Shown: piece after piece, positions 16,266 to 22,696 of the stretch | Layout: every line of letters starts with the position of its first letter | How positions within the stretch are numbered: the first letter of the stretch is position 1 | Assembly (NCBI RefSeq): GCF_004216855.1 | Contig: NZ_SGXT01000016.1 | Coordinates: forward strand, 180,005-244,004 | Origin: Microcella alkaliphila | Lineage (GTDB): Bacteria; Actinomycetota; Actinomycetes; Actinomycetales; Microbacteriaceae | DNA length: 64,000 nt | Direction of reading: 5' to 3' | The notes under the pieces: generated by a model | Database searches by the model: none | What the model was told of the DNA's origin: nothing | Seen by the model: only the letters and a program-made list of their open reading frames with translations | Translations under genes and position numbers: made by a program

Positions 16266-16523
16266 TTACCTCCGGGACGGTGTGAGGAGCAGGACGGCGA
16301 ACAGGACGGCCGCGACGGTGATGGCGGCGAGGGTGTGGCTTGCGGCGGCGTGGATGCCGGCGAAGGCGAGCGCGAGCACGGTGAGGCGTGCGAGGTGCCG
16401 GATGGGTGCGGGAGCGCGGCGGCCGCTTCGGGTCTGCGGTGCCGCGCTCCCGCTGGGGGCACTCGACGGAGACGCCGGCAGCGTCGGGGGGCCGTCGAGA
16501 GTGTGAAGGCGCGTGGTCGTCAT
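16266..16523 (-). CDS. Small membrane phage protein
   Basis: 85 residues. A Pro/Ser-rich N-terminus precedes two closely spaced hydrophobic helices (about 45-80, LTVLALAFAGIHAAASHTLAAITVAAVLFAVLLL). No family recognised. Confidence 0.6.
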   Translation of the reverse strand: MTTTRLHTLDGPPTLPASPSSAPSGSAAPQTRSGRRAPAPIRHLARLTVLALAFAGIHAAASHTLAAITVAAVLFAVLLLTPSRR

Positions 16524-16753
16524 GAGCGCACCCCGGCCATGCGGACGGCATCGAGCGCCGCCCAGTAGGTGTGCAGGGAATCCCAATAGGCGACGTTCGC
16601 TGCCTGGTTCTTCATCTCCGCCATCACGAGGCGACGGTTCGCCCGATACACGAGCGTGACGATGCGGCCGAGGAGGATCGTGCCGACGACGAGCAGCGCG
16701 GCGGCGACGAGGATGCCGACGACGGCGATGTTCAGCAGCAGGTACTCGCTCAC
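16520..16753 (-). CDS. Small N-terminally anchored membrane phage protein
   Basis: 77 residues with one membrane span at about 4-35 and a soluble C-terminal helix. The GTG start overlaps a TGA in frame with ALAEGGDAA coding sequence, showing that this gene originally followed directly after the excisionase-like gene, from which a 452-base insertion now separates it. Confidence 0.65.
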   Translation of the reverse strand: MSEYLLLNIAVVGILVAAALLVVGTILLGRIVTLVYRANRRLVMAEMKNQAANVAYWDSLHTYWAALDAVRMAGVRS

Positions 16754-16780
16754 GCGGCGTCACCGCCCTCGGCGAGCGCC
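16751..16780. repeat. Direct repeat copy A flanking the HIRAN moron
   Basis: Matches 17203-17232 at 28 of 30 bases. The two differences are synonymous third-codon changes in the shared C-terminal ALAEGGDAA coding frame. This copy is a detached duplicate of the excisionase 3' end. Confidence 0.8.
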
Positions 16781-16823
16781 TGGCGACACGTGATGGGGGT
16801 GGCGAACTCGCTGCGCTCCGACG

Positions 16824-16836
16824 TACTGTCGTGGGC
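16824..16836 (+). promoter_or_regulatory. Leaderless-type -10 element of the HIRAN moron
   Basis: TACTGT at 16824-16829 lies seven bases before the GTG start; there is no ribosome site. Confidence 0.45.
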
Positions 16837-17175
16837 GTGAGCAGGTATCTGCGGATCGAGGGTGGCGACATTGATGTCGCTGTGAAGGGGACGAGCTATC
16901 GACAGCGGCATGTGCCGAAGGTCGGTAGCTACTGGTTCACGCTTGCTGCGGAGCCGAGTAACGCGTATGACGCGAACGCTGTTGCCGTGGTGGCGAGAAA
17001 GGCGGTTGGCTACCTGCCGAGGGATCTCGCACGCGTGTGGAGTCCGCTGTGTCGGAGCATTGGTCGGCGACGTTTTGTCGTGCCCGGAGAGGTGCGGCTC
17101 ACCGTAGACGGCAAGGCTCGCTGGATTCTGCTGTGGCTGCCTGATCCTTCCGTGGTTGCCAGCCTGCTCAAGTAG
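16837..17175 (+). CDS. HIRAN-domain moron
   Basis: 112 residues consisting mainly of a HIRAN-like domain: VKGTSYRQRHVPKVGSYWFTL, then EPSNAYDANAVAVVARK and AVGYLPRDLARVW, the hallmark spacing of HIRAN. HIRAN domains bind 3' ends of single-stranded DNA in helicase-like factor HLTF (known) and occur alone in bacteria and phages. On the opposite strand to its surroundings, with a leaderless promoter, inside a 452-base insert bounded by 30-base direct repeats. A GTG six bases earlier (16831) is possible, but the -10 spacing favours this start. Confidence 0.8.
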   Translation: MSRYLRIEGGDIDVAVKGTSYRQRHVPKVGSYWFTLAAEPSNAYDANAVAVVARKAVGYLPRDLARVWSPLCRSIGRRRFVVPGEVRLTVDGKARWILLWLPDPSVVASLLK

Positions 17176-17201
17176 CGTGCCCTCGCGATTCGGTTCGTTC
17201 T

Positions 17202-17414
17202 TCACGCTGCATCACCGCCCTCGGCGAGCGCCGCCTCGCCCTTCGCGAGCTGCTCGATGAGGGCGCGGTCGAAGAGGTAGGCGCCAGTGCGGCCGGGGAG
17301 TTTGCCGATCGTGGGGAGGATGCCGGCGTCGGCTTGGCGCTGAATGGTTCGCGCTTGTTTCCCGAGCAGAGTGGCGACTTCGGTGGTCGTCATCGGCTGT
17401 GGAGAGTTTGACAT
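17202..17414 (-). CDS. Excisionase/Cro-like helix-turn-helix protein
   Basis: 70 residues. MTTTEVATLLGKQARTIQRQADAGILPTIGKLPGRTGAYLFDRALIEQL is an excisionase-family winged helix-turn-helix (SinI/MerR-like). First gene of the leftward early operon and divergent from the repressor, the position of cro or xis in temperate actinophages. It appears leaderless: promoter -10 lies six bases before the ATG and no Shine-Dalgarno is seen. An operator copy overlaps its start codon. Confidence 0.78.
   Translation of the reverse strand: MSNSPQPMTTTEVATLLGKQARTIQRQADAGILPTIGKLPGRTGAYLFDRALIEQLAKGEAALAEGGDAA
17203..17232. repeat. Direct repeat copy B flanking the HIRAN moron
   Basis: The parental copy, still in place as the 3' end of the excisionase-like gene. 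Partner of 16751-16780. Confidence 0.8.
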
Positions 17415-17461
17415 ATGTGGAGGTTACGACGATGTTGCGACGCGAGTCAACATATGTCGAA
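17408..17461. promoter_or_regulatory. Paired ACATATGT operators of the immunity switch
   Basis: The palindrome ACATATGT occurs at 17411-17418 and 17450-17457. In opposite orientations the two sites share T-n-GACATATGT-n-GA. One covers the excisionase start codon, the other the -35 of its promoter, so repressor binding would block the early operon. A third weaker half-site (GACACATG) overlaps the repressor start. Confidence 0.7.
17415..17450 (-). promoter_or_regulatory. Leftward early promoter, leaderless
   Basis: On the minus strand TTGACT (17450-17445), an 18-base spacer, TAACCT (17426-17421), then six bases to the ATG at 17414. Both boxes are close to sigma-70 consensus. The two ACATATGT operator copies overlap its -35 edge and the start codon. 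Confidence 0.78.
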
Positions 17462-17507
17462 ACTACGGCGTGTCTCGTTTGTCCCTCTTTTGGGGTGGGT
17501 GCGGCTA

Positions 17508-17537
17508 TTGACCTGTTCCCGGCGCATGTCGTAGCAT
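17508..17537 (+). promoter_or_regulatory. Repressor promoter, leaderless
   Basis: TTGACC (17508-17513), an 18-base spacer, TAGCAT (17532-17537), then six bases to the repressor ATG at 17544. Identical geometry to the divergent early promoter. Confidence 0.72.
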
Positions 17538-17543
17538 CGACAC

Positions 17544-17786
17544 ATGAGCACAGCCACCCCGGTACGCATTCACTTCACACAGGCAGATTTCCTGAAGAAG
17601 GCGCGCGAGATTGCGGGCCTGACGCAGCAGCAGATCGCCGACCGCATCGGTATCGACCGCGCGTCGGTGATCGCTTACGAGAAGCGCGGGACGAAGAAGG
17701 AGTACATCCTCCGCGAGTGGGCCGATGTGACAGGTGTTGCGCGCGAGGACCTCGCCCCGCGGAGAGAAGACCAGCCTTCAGATTAG
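17544..17786 (+). CDS. XRE-family prophage repressor, stop codon supplied by host tRNA sequence
   Basis: 80 residues. A helix-turn-helix fills residues 12-60: FLKKAREIAGLTQQQIADRIGIDRASVIAYEKRGTKKEY. No dimerisation or peptidase domain follows; the protein ends REDQPSD. The TAG stop (17784-17786) lies within the anticodon loop of the host tRNA-Arg remnant, just past the apparent phage-host crossover. Before integration the frame would therefore run on into phage sequence now at the other prophage end. This is the arrangement described for integration-dependent mycobacteriophages such as BPs and Brujita, in which attP lies in the repressor gene. Leaderless expression. Confidence 0.82.
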   Translation: MSTATPVRIHFTQADFLKKAREIAGLTQQQIADRIGIDRASVIAYEKRGTKKEYILREWADVTGVAREDLAPRREDQPSD

Positions 17787-17820
17787 AAGGCTCCTGCTCT
17801 ATCCGCTGAGCTACGAGGGC
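17783..17820 (-). tRNA. 5' half of tRNA-Arg(UCU), prophage attachment junction
   Basis: Reads GCCCTCG (acceptor), TA, D-arm GCTC/GAGC, anticodon 5' stem GGAGC and loop CTTCTAA (anticodon UCU). The sequence then departs: the expected GCTCC 3' stem and the T-arm are absent and phage DNA follows. TACCCT, a typical -10, lies about 12 bases upstream, so the host promoter still faces into the prophage. The gene is not rebuilt here; an intact copy would require the phage to carry a matching 5' half at its other end. Confidence 0.8.
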
Positions 17821-17893
17821 TTTACCGCGTTCAGGGTACCGGAGCGGCGCGCCCTCTCCGCAGATCCCGGCCCCCCTGCCTCCCGTGGATCGC

Positions 17894-18607
17894 ATGATGT
17901 AGGAGCGCTGGACCCGCGTTGCCGAGTGACCGATCGCCTCGACGGCTATTGTCTTCTTGGGCGCGTGTTCGTGGCTAGTCATCGCCCAGCCGACGGGCAC
18001 GACCTTGATCGCCCTCGATGTGGCACTGCTCGTTCTGTGGGTCGTGTTCGCGGTTGACTATGTGGCGCGGCTGGCGCTCGCGAAGCCGCGGGCGCGCTGG
18101 TTTTGGCGCAACATCCCGTTGTTGCTGATGGTCGTCCTCCCATTCTTCCGCCCGTTGTACCTGTTGCGCCTGATGACGCTGTTGGCGGTGCTGCGCAAGG
18201 CCACGGGCTCGGCGTTCCGCGGCACGGTCACGGTGTACGTCACGGTGTCGGCCCTCGTGATCATCCTGATCGGTGCGCTCGGCGTGCTCGACGCCGAGCA
18301 GAACGCCGACGGCGCCCTCATCACGACGTTTCCCGATGCGCTGTGGTGGGCACTGGGGACGATCACCACGGTCGGCTACGGGGACCTGTATCCGGTCACG
18401 GGTACGGGTCGCATCATCGCCTCGGGGCTCATGATCGCGGGCATTGCCCTCGTCGGTTCGGTCACGGCGACGCTCGCCTCGTGGTTCGTCGAGCGCATCA
18501 AGGACGTCGATGAGCAGGCGAAGGCGGAGCGAGCGGCGAAGGAGGCTGCGGCGGGCGGCGCCAGCTCAGTCGGCGACGGCGGCGAGGGCGGTGAGCAGGC
18601 GCGGTAG
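17894..18607 (+). pseudogene. Potassium channel gene with two in-frame stops in its 5' end
   Basis: From TTG 17957 the frame encodes about 216 residues with several membrane spans and the selectivity filter TTVGYGD, as in voltage-gated-like two-to-six-span K+ channels. Family homology continues upstream in the same frame (ERWTRVAE, then PIASTAIVFL, the first span), but this part is broken by TAG at 17900 and TGA at 17927, the latter replacing the Trp expected in a conserved E/D-W-P motif. Either the gene is inactive or translation starts at TTG inside the first span. The 3' end overlaps the convergent thioredoxin-like gene by 42 bases. Confidence 0.7.
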
Positions 18608-18829
18608 TGTCGGCACGCCTTCCGCGCGGAGGTGCTCGTCGCCGTTGGCCGCGTAGATGACCGCGGTCGGCGTCGACCGAATGCCAAGGTCAGCCGCTCG
18701 CTCTTGGTGCGCCGCAACGTCGCGCTCGACGACCTCGAGCGCGGGCACGAGGCGCTGTGCCTCAGCGACGACCTCCCTGGCCCGATGGCAGGGGTCGCAG
18801 AACGCTGACGTGTAAAGCTCGAGTCGCAC
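18566..18829 (-). CDS. Thioredoxin/glutaredoxin-like protein
   Basis: 87 residues: strand LELYTSAFCDPCHRAREVV with a CDPC redox motif, and the cis-Pro loop STPTAVIY about 45 residues later. A minimal thioredoxin fold, usual for small actinobacterial family members of 80-95 residues. Probably a cytoplasmic thiol-disulfide exchange protein; its substrate is unknown. GTG start. Confidence 0.85.
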   Translation of the reverse strand: MRLELYTSAFCDPCHRAREVVAEAQRLVPALEVVERDVAAHQERAADLGIRSTPTAVIYAANGDEHLRAEGVPTLPRLLTALAAVAD

Positions 18830-18976
18830 GCCCCCATGCTACGGCGCGGCCCCCGGCGAACCTGCGGTGAACAGTGAATGACGGATGCTCGCACGGCGCG
18901 CCATCGAGGCGCTCGGTGTCCCGCACCGCGACGGCCTGCCGCCGCCCGTGTCGGAGCCCGCCGGTAGACTGCCCGG

Positions 18977-19618
18977 GTGAGTGCAGCCAACGACCGTCTC
19001 GTCTGGATCGACTGCGAGATGACGGGGCTCGACCTCGCCGTCGACGAACTCGTCGAAGTCGCCGTCGTCATCACCGACTACGACCTCGCCCCTGTGCATC
19101 CCGGGTTTTCGATCGTGATCGCGCCGTCGCCCACGGCGCTGGCCAACATGAGCGATTTCGTTCGGCAGATGCACGAGTCGTCGGGGTTGCTCGACGAGCT
19201 GCCCCTCGGCGCCGACCTCCCCGAGGCCGAGAAGGCGGTGCTCGACTACATCGTCGAGCACGTTCCGACCACCGGTTCCGCACCGCTCGCCGGCAACACG
19301 ATCGGCACCGACCGCGCGTTCCTGCAGCGCTCGATGCCGACGGTGGACGCACACCTGCACTACCGCTCGGTCGACGTGTCATCGATCAAAGAGCTGGCGC
19401 GGCGCTGGTTCCCCCGCGTCTACTTCAACGCGCCCGAGAAGAACGGCGGGCACCGCGCGCTCGCCGACATCCTCGAGTCGATTCGCGAGCTCGCCTACTA
19501 CCGGCAGGCGGCGTTCGTCGCCGACCCCGGCCCCACCTCTGACGAGGCGCAGGCCACCGCGCAGACGGTCGTGGAGGCCTGGGCCGACCGACTGCCCGTG
19601 GTGCGCGGCGGGCACTAG
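18977..19618 (+). CDS. orn: Oligoribonuclease
   Basis: 213 residues. DEDDh exonuclease motifs: WIDCEMTGLD (ExoI, D and E), GNTIGTDRAFLQRSMP (ExoII, D), and ExoIII with H and D at GGHRALADILESIRELAYY. Degrades two-to-five nucleotide RNAs, including pGpG, to mononucleotides in the cytoplasm; widespread and often essential in actinobacteria. Usual length. GTG start. A tRNA-His follows 39 bases later, a common arrangement next to orn in this group. Confidence 0.96.
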   Translation: MSAANDRLVWIDCEMTGLDLAVDELVEVAVVITDYDLAPVHPGFSIVIAPSPTALANMSDFVRQMHESSGLLDELPLGADLPEAEKAVLDYIVEHVPTTGSAPLAGNTIGTDRAFLQRSMPTVDAHLHYRSVDVSSIKELARRWFPRVYFNAPEKNGGHRALADILESIRELAYYRQAAFVADPGPTSDEAQATAQTVVEAWADRLPVVRGGH

Positions 19619-19657
19619 CCTGTACTACCATTGACCGGTCGCACTCGTGCGACGCAC

Positions 19658-19734
19658 GGTGGGTATAGCTCAGTCGGTAGAGCGCCTGGTTGTGGTCCAG
19701 GAGGTCGCGGGTTCAAGCCCCGTTACTCACCCCA
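19658..19734 (+). tRNA. tRNA-His(GUG)
   Basis: Acceptor GTGGGTA pairs with TACTCAC; the extra G at position -1 typical of tRNA-His is present. D-arm GCTC/GAGC, anticodon arm CCTGG-TTGTGGT-CCAGG with anticodon GTG, T-arm GCGGG-TTCAAGC-CCCGT. CCA is encoded. Confidence 0.97.
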
Positions 19735-19825
19735 CCCCGTCGGGCTCCGCAGCAATGCGGGGCCCGACGTCGTTTCCGGCCACACCCACTCAGGTCAGGC
19801 CATGGTCATGCGAGACAATGGGGCG

Positions 19826-20125
19826 ATGACCGCCGCCCCGCTTCCCGCTCTCGACAACCAGGTCGTGGTGACGCCCCAGCACGCGGCCGAGGTGCCCTGG
19901 CGCACCGTCGTGTGGAATGACCCCGTCAACCTGATGAGCTACGTCTCGTGGGTGTTTCGACGCCACTTCGGACTCGACGAGGCCACCGCCGAGCAGCGCA
20001 TGCTGCAGGTGCACAACGACGGCCGCGCGATTCTCGCCGAGGGCAACCGCGAGCAGATGGAACGCCACGTCGAGGCCATGCACGAGTACGGCCTGTGGGC
20101 GAGCGTCGAGCGGGTCGAACGGTGA
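19826..20125 (+). CDS. clpS: ATP-dependent Clp protease adaptor ClpS
   Basis: 99 residues. WRTVVWNDPVNLMSYVSWVFRRHFG and LQVHNDGRAILAEGNREQMERHVEAMHEYGLWASVE are the signature segments that bind N-degron residues and ClpC/ClpA. The ATG at 19826 gives the normal short N-terminal extension; earlier ATGs would add phage-unrelated, poorly conserved residues. The stop overlaps the GTG of the DUF2017 gene, forming an operon. Confidence 0.95.
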   Translation: MTAAPLPALDNQVVVTPQHAAEVPWRTVVWNDPVNLMSYVSWVFRRHFGLDEATAEQRMLQVHNDGRAILAEGNREQMERHVEAMHEYGLWASVERVER

Positions 20126-20616
20126 GGGGCTTCCAGCCGCACGACGGCGGCTACCAGGCGGTGTTTGAGCCATATGAGGCGAAGATCTTGATCTCGCTCG
20201 GCGAGCAACTCCAGCAACTGCTCGCTGACGGGCTCGGCGGGAATCCCGCCGCCGACGAGGCCCTGCACCGCGTCATTCCGAACGCCTACCGCGACGACGA
20301 GGAGGCCGCCCGCGAGTGGCGCGAGCTCAGCCGCCGCGGACTCATCGAGCGCAAGAGTGCGTTTGCCGCGACGATGACGACCGGACTGCGCGCCATCGCG
20401 GACGGGGACGGCCCCGCTCCTCTGTCGGTCACCGAGGGCGAGGCGATCGACTGGATGCGCGCCATCGGGGACCTGCGCCTGATCCTCGCCGATCGTCTCG
20501 GGATTCTCGTCGACGGCGACGAAGGAGCGGACGACCCGCCCGAGGCGGGAGACCTGTACCGGTGGCTGGCGTGGATTCAAGACGACCTCGTGAGGGCACT
20601 CGATGGCGGACGGTAG
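20122..20616 (+). CDS. DUF2017 protein
   Basis: 164 residues. Starts MRGFQPHDGGYQAVFEPYEAKILI and contains PNAYRDDEEAAREWRELSR and DWMRAIGDLRLILADRLGI, as in DUF2017 proteins, which are found almost only next to clpS in actinobacteria. Function not established; conserved linkage suggests a role with ClpS or Clp proteolysis. GTG start overlaps the clpS stop (GTGA). Confidence 0.92.
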   Translation: MRGFQPHDGGYQAVFEPYEAKILISLGEQLQQLLADGLGGNPAADEALHRVIPNAYRDDEEAAREWRELSRRGLIERKSAFAATMTTGLRAIADGDGPAPLSVTEGEAIDWMRAIGDLRLILADRLGILVDGDEGADDPPEAGDLYRWLAWIQDDLVRALDGGR

Positions 20617-20989
20617 CGAGCACGAGCATCCCGAACCGCTGTCGCTGACGGAGGCCGAGTTCGAGCGGTTGGTGGTCGACGAGTTGGATGCCCTGCCCGA
20701 CGACATGGTCGACGGGCTCGACAATGTCATCTTCGTGACGGAGGCGCGGCCAGAGGACGGCTCGCTCGACCTGCTCGGCCTGTATGAGGGTGTCGCGCTC
20801 ACCGACCGCGGTCAGTACGGGTTCGGCGAGCTGCCCGACCGGATCATCCTGTATCGCGAGCCTCTCATCGCTCACGCGGGCGACGACATTGATGAGTTGC
20901 GCGAGCAGATTCACGTGACGCTTGTGCACGAGATCGCTCATTTTTATGGAATCGATGACGAAGAACTGCATCGACTGGGGTGGGGCTGA
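20603..20989 (+). CDS. Metallopeptidase family (zinicin-like) protein
   Basis: 128 residues. The active-site motif HEIAHFYGIDDEELHRLGW (about residues 108-126) provides H-E-x-x-H and a downstream Asp ligand, as in the DUF1025/zinicin family. Usually third gene of the clpS operon in actinobacteria. Substrate unknown; presumed cytoplasmic zinc peptidase. Overlaps DUF2017 by 14 bases. Confidence 0.92.
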   Translation: MADGSEHEHPEPLSLTEAEFERLVVDELDALPDDMVDGLDNVIFVTEARPEDGSLDLLGLYEGVALTDRGQYGFGELPDRIILYREPLIAHAGDDIDELREQIHVTLVHEIAHFYGIDDEELHRLGWG

Positions 20990-21003
20990 ATTAGCCTTGC
21001 GGT

Positions 21004-22215
21004 ATGGGGGCAGGTAGGCGCGTCGGACGGGTGATCAGCGGACTCATGGCGTTCGCCGTGGCGGCGGGCGCGGTGTATGCCGCGGGGGCAATGCTGAGCC
21101 CAGTTCCTCCTCTCGAAATCGCCGAGCGTTCCATCGAGACGGGCGGCGAGGCCGGTGCGGCACTCGAACTACCCGCCGTCGGCGCCTCCGCCGTGGTGCT
21201 GCCCACGGGCGACCCGATCACGGCCGGCGACGAGGGACCACGGCCCATCGCGGGAACCGCGCGGCTGGTCCTCGCCCACGTCGTGCTCGACCGCGAGCCG
21301 CTCGAGGTCGGACGCACCGGCGAGGCGCTCATCATCACCGCCGACCACGTGTCCCGCACGCGGGAGTTGGCCTCGGCCGGAATCCGCACCGTGCCAGTGT
21401 TTGTCGGCGAGGCGTGGACGCGGCGCGACCTACTCGTCGCGACCCTGCTCGGCTCGGGCAACAACCTCGCCGAGTTTCTCGCGATCGAGGTGTTCGGCGA
21501 CCTCGGCGCCTACCAGTCGGCGGCCCGCGCGTGGCTGGACGCGAACGGCCTCGACGACACGCAGGTCGCCGACGTGTCGGGCATCAACCCGGGCACGACC
21601 GCGACGGCCGCTGACCTCGCCCTGCTCGCCCAGCTCACCGCGCAGCAGCCGGTCATGGCCGACATCTACGCGCTTCGGCCCTCCACCGTGTCGACCGGCG
21701 CGAGCTTCAGCGACAACACCCGGTTCCTGCCCGAGATCGGTGCCAACGGCTACGTCAACACGTACACCGATGAGGCGGGCGTCTGCATTCTGACCTCGGT
21801 GCAGATAGCGGGCACGACCGTCACCATCGCCCTGTACGGGCAACCCAGCTACCCGGCCGCGGAGGAGGCGCTGCGCTCCGTCGTCACCGCGCTCGAAGAG
21901 AACCTGCGCACGACCACGATCGTGTCGCCGGGCGACACGGTGGCAGAGTACGTGTCGGACTGGGGTCAGACCGCCCGCATTGTCGCAACCGACACCGTCG
22001 AGACGACGTCGCTCAGCGCGGGCGAGGCCGACGTCAGCTTCGAGATCGACGAGCGCACAACCGTCCTGCGCGGCACCACCGTTGGTCGCATGACGGTGAC
22101 GACGGGCGACGGTCGCTCGGTCGTGATCCTCGAGTCGGCCGAGACGATCACGGAGCCGGGGATCGGGTGGCGCTTCGCCGACCCGTTCACCGTCATCGAC
22201 CGCTGGAACCGCTGA
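21004..22215 (+). CDS. D-alanyl-D-alanine carboxypeptidase homologue lacking catalytic Ser/Lys
   Basis: 403 residues with an N-terminal signal/anchor (about 10-32) and an S11-type transpeptidase domain (about 60-290). The region equivalent to SxxK reads IAGTARLVLAHVVL, so Ser and Lys are Gly and Arg. The SxN motif is present (LLGSGNNLAE). The KTG motif is GYVNTYTDEAG, with no Lys. The fold is kept but two of three catalytic motifs are lost, so it should not hydrolyse D-Ala-D-Ala. It may bind cell-wall stems or partners outside the membrane. A C-terminal beta domain (about 300-400) resembles the PBP5 tail. Starts 14 bases after the metallopeptidase gene. Confidence 0.82.
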   Translation: MGAGRRVGRVISGLMAFAVAAGAVYAAGAMLSPVPPLEIAERSIETGGEAGAALELPAVGASAVVLPTGDPITAGDEGPRPIAGTARLVLAHVVLDREPLEVGRTGEALIITADHVSRTRELASAGIRTVPVFVGEAWTRRDLLVATLLGSGNNLAEFLAIEVFGDLGAYQSAARAWLDANGLDDTQVADVSGINPGTTATAADLALLAQLTAQQPVMADIYALRPSTVSTGASFSDNTRFLPEIGANGYVNTYTDEAGVCILTSVQIAGTTVTIALYGQPSYPAAEEALRSVVTALEENLRTTTIVSPGDTVAEYVSDWGQTARIVATDTVETTSLSAGEADVSFEIDERTTVLRGTTVGRMTVTTGDGRSVVILESAETITEPGIGWRFADPFTVIDRWNR

Positions 22216-22696
22216 CCGTCTCCCCCGCAAGCTCGCGCGGTCGGTGCCGCCGCGCGTGCCACTCTTCCTGCCGCGCCCACCGCTCCCACTGGGCGGCGAA
22301 CACGTCGCCGTCTCGGTCGATCGCGCGGCGGCGGCGCTCGACGTCGTCAAGCTCCACCCAGATCGCGCGGGCGGCGAGCCGACGCGCCTCGGGGCCGATC
22401 GCCCCGCATCCTTCGATCACGAGCGGACGGTCGCCGTCGATGTCGCCCCAGTCGGCCGGGGATGCCCGTGCCCAGTCCCAGCGCCGGTATCGCGCGGGCG
22501 CACCCACCGCGAATGGACGCAGCACGTGCACGAGCACGTGATGTTCGGCCGCCTCCAGGCCGTCCCAGCCGGGGTAGACGTCGTCGAGGCTGAGGAGGGT
22601 CGCGCCCTCGCGCGCGGCGAGTTCGCGCCCGATCGTCGTCTTGCCCGCGCCCGAGCGACCGTCGATCAGGATGATCGGCGGCGCGCCGCTAGCCAA
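22193..22696 (-). CDS. P-loop kinase-like ATP-binding protein
   Basis: 167 residues. Walker A GRSGAGKTTIG at residues 13-23, a uridine-kinase-like LLSLDDVYPGWDGLEA, and VIEGCGAIGP for the Walker B strand. The C-terminal Arg-rich helix (DVERRRRAIDRDGD) resembles the lid of nucleoside kinases. Substrate unknown. Convergent 23-base overlap with the carboxypeptidase homologue; start overlaps the end of the ECF transporter gene, so it is likely co-transcribed with it. Confidence 0.82.
   Translation of the reverse strand: MASGAPPIILIDGRSGAGKTTIGRELAAREGATLLSLDDVYPGWDGLEAAEHHVLVHVLRPFAVGAPARYRRWDWARASPADWGDIDGDRPLVIEGCGAIGPEARRLAARAIWVELDDVERRRRAIDRDGDVFAAQWERWARQEEWHARRHRPRELAGETVSGSSGR

Larger units (their letters stand above)
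1..17786. mobile_element. Prophage, right-hand portion (early genes through terminase and portal)
   Basis: Contiguous phage block: portal, terL, terS, HNH, dozens of small overlapping minus-strand genes, helicase, ParB-like, nucleases, antirepressor, excisionase-like gene and a divergent XRE repressor. The right boundary lies within the anticodon loop of a host tRNA-Arg whose 5' half remains at 17783-17820. Head, tail, lysis and integrase genes are not in the window and should lie to the left. HNH next to terS/terL is typical of cos-packaging siphoviruses with HK97-type capsids (known association). I see no clear inactivating mutation in core phage genes, so the prophage could be intact. Confidence 0.93.

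Noticed and set aside
16754..17205. Minus-strand frame opposite the HIRAN gene
   Set aside because: Only its last codons (ALAEGGDAA) are real, as a duplicated excisionase gene end; the rest is antisense to a recognisable HIRAN domain.
4909..17232. Repeated GGCGAGCGCC sequences considered as a CRISPR-like array
   Set aside because: Copies are irregularly spaced by hundreds to thousands of bases and lie within coding frames; no spacers or cas genes.
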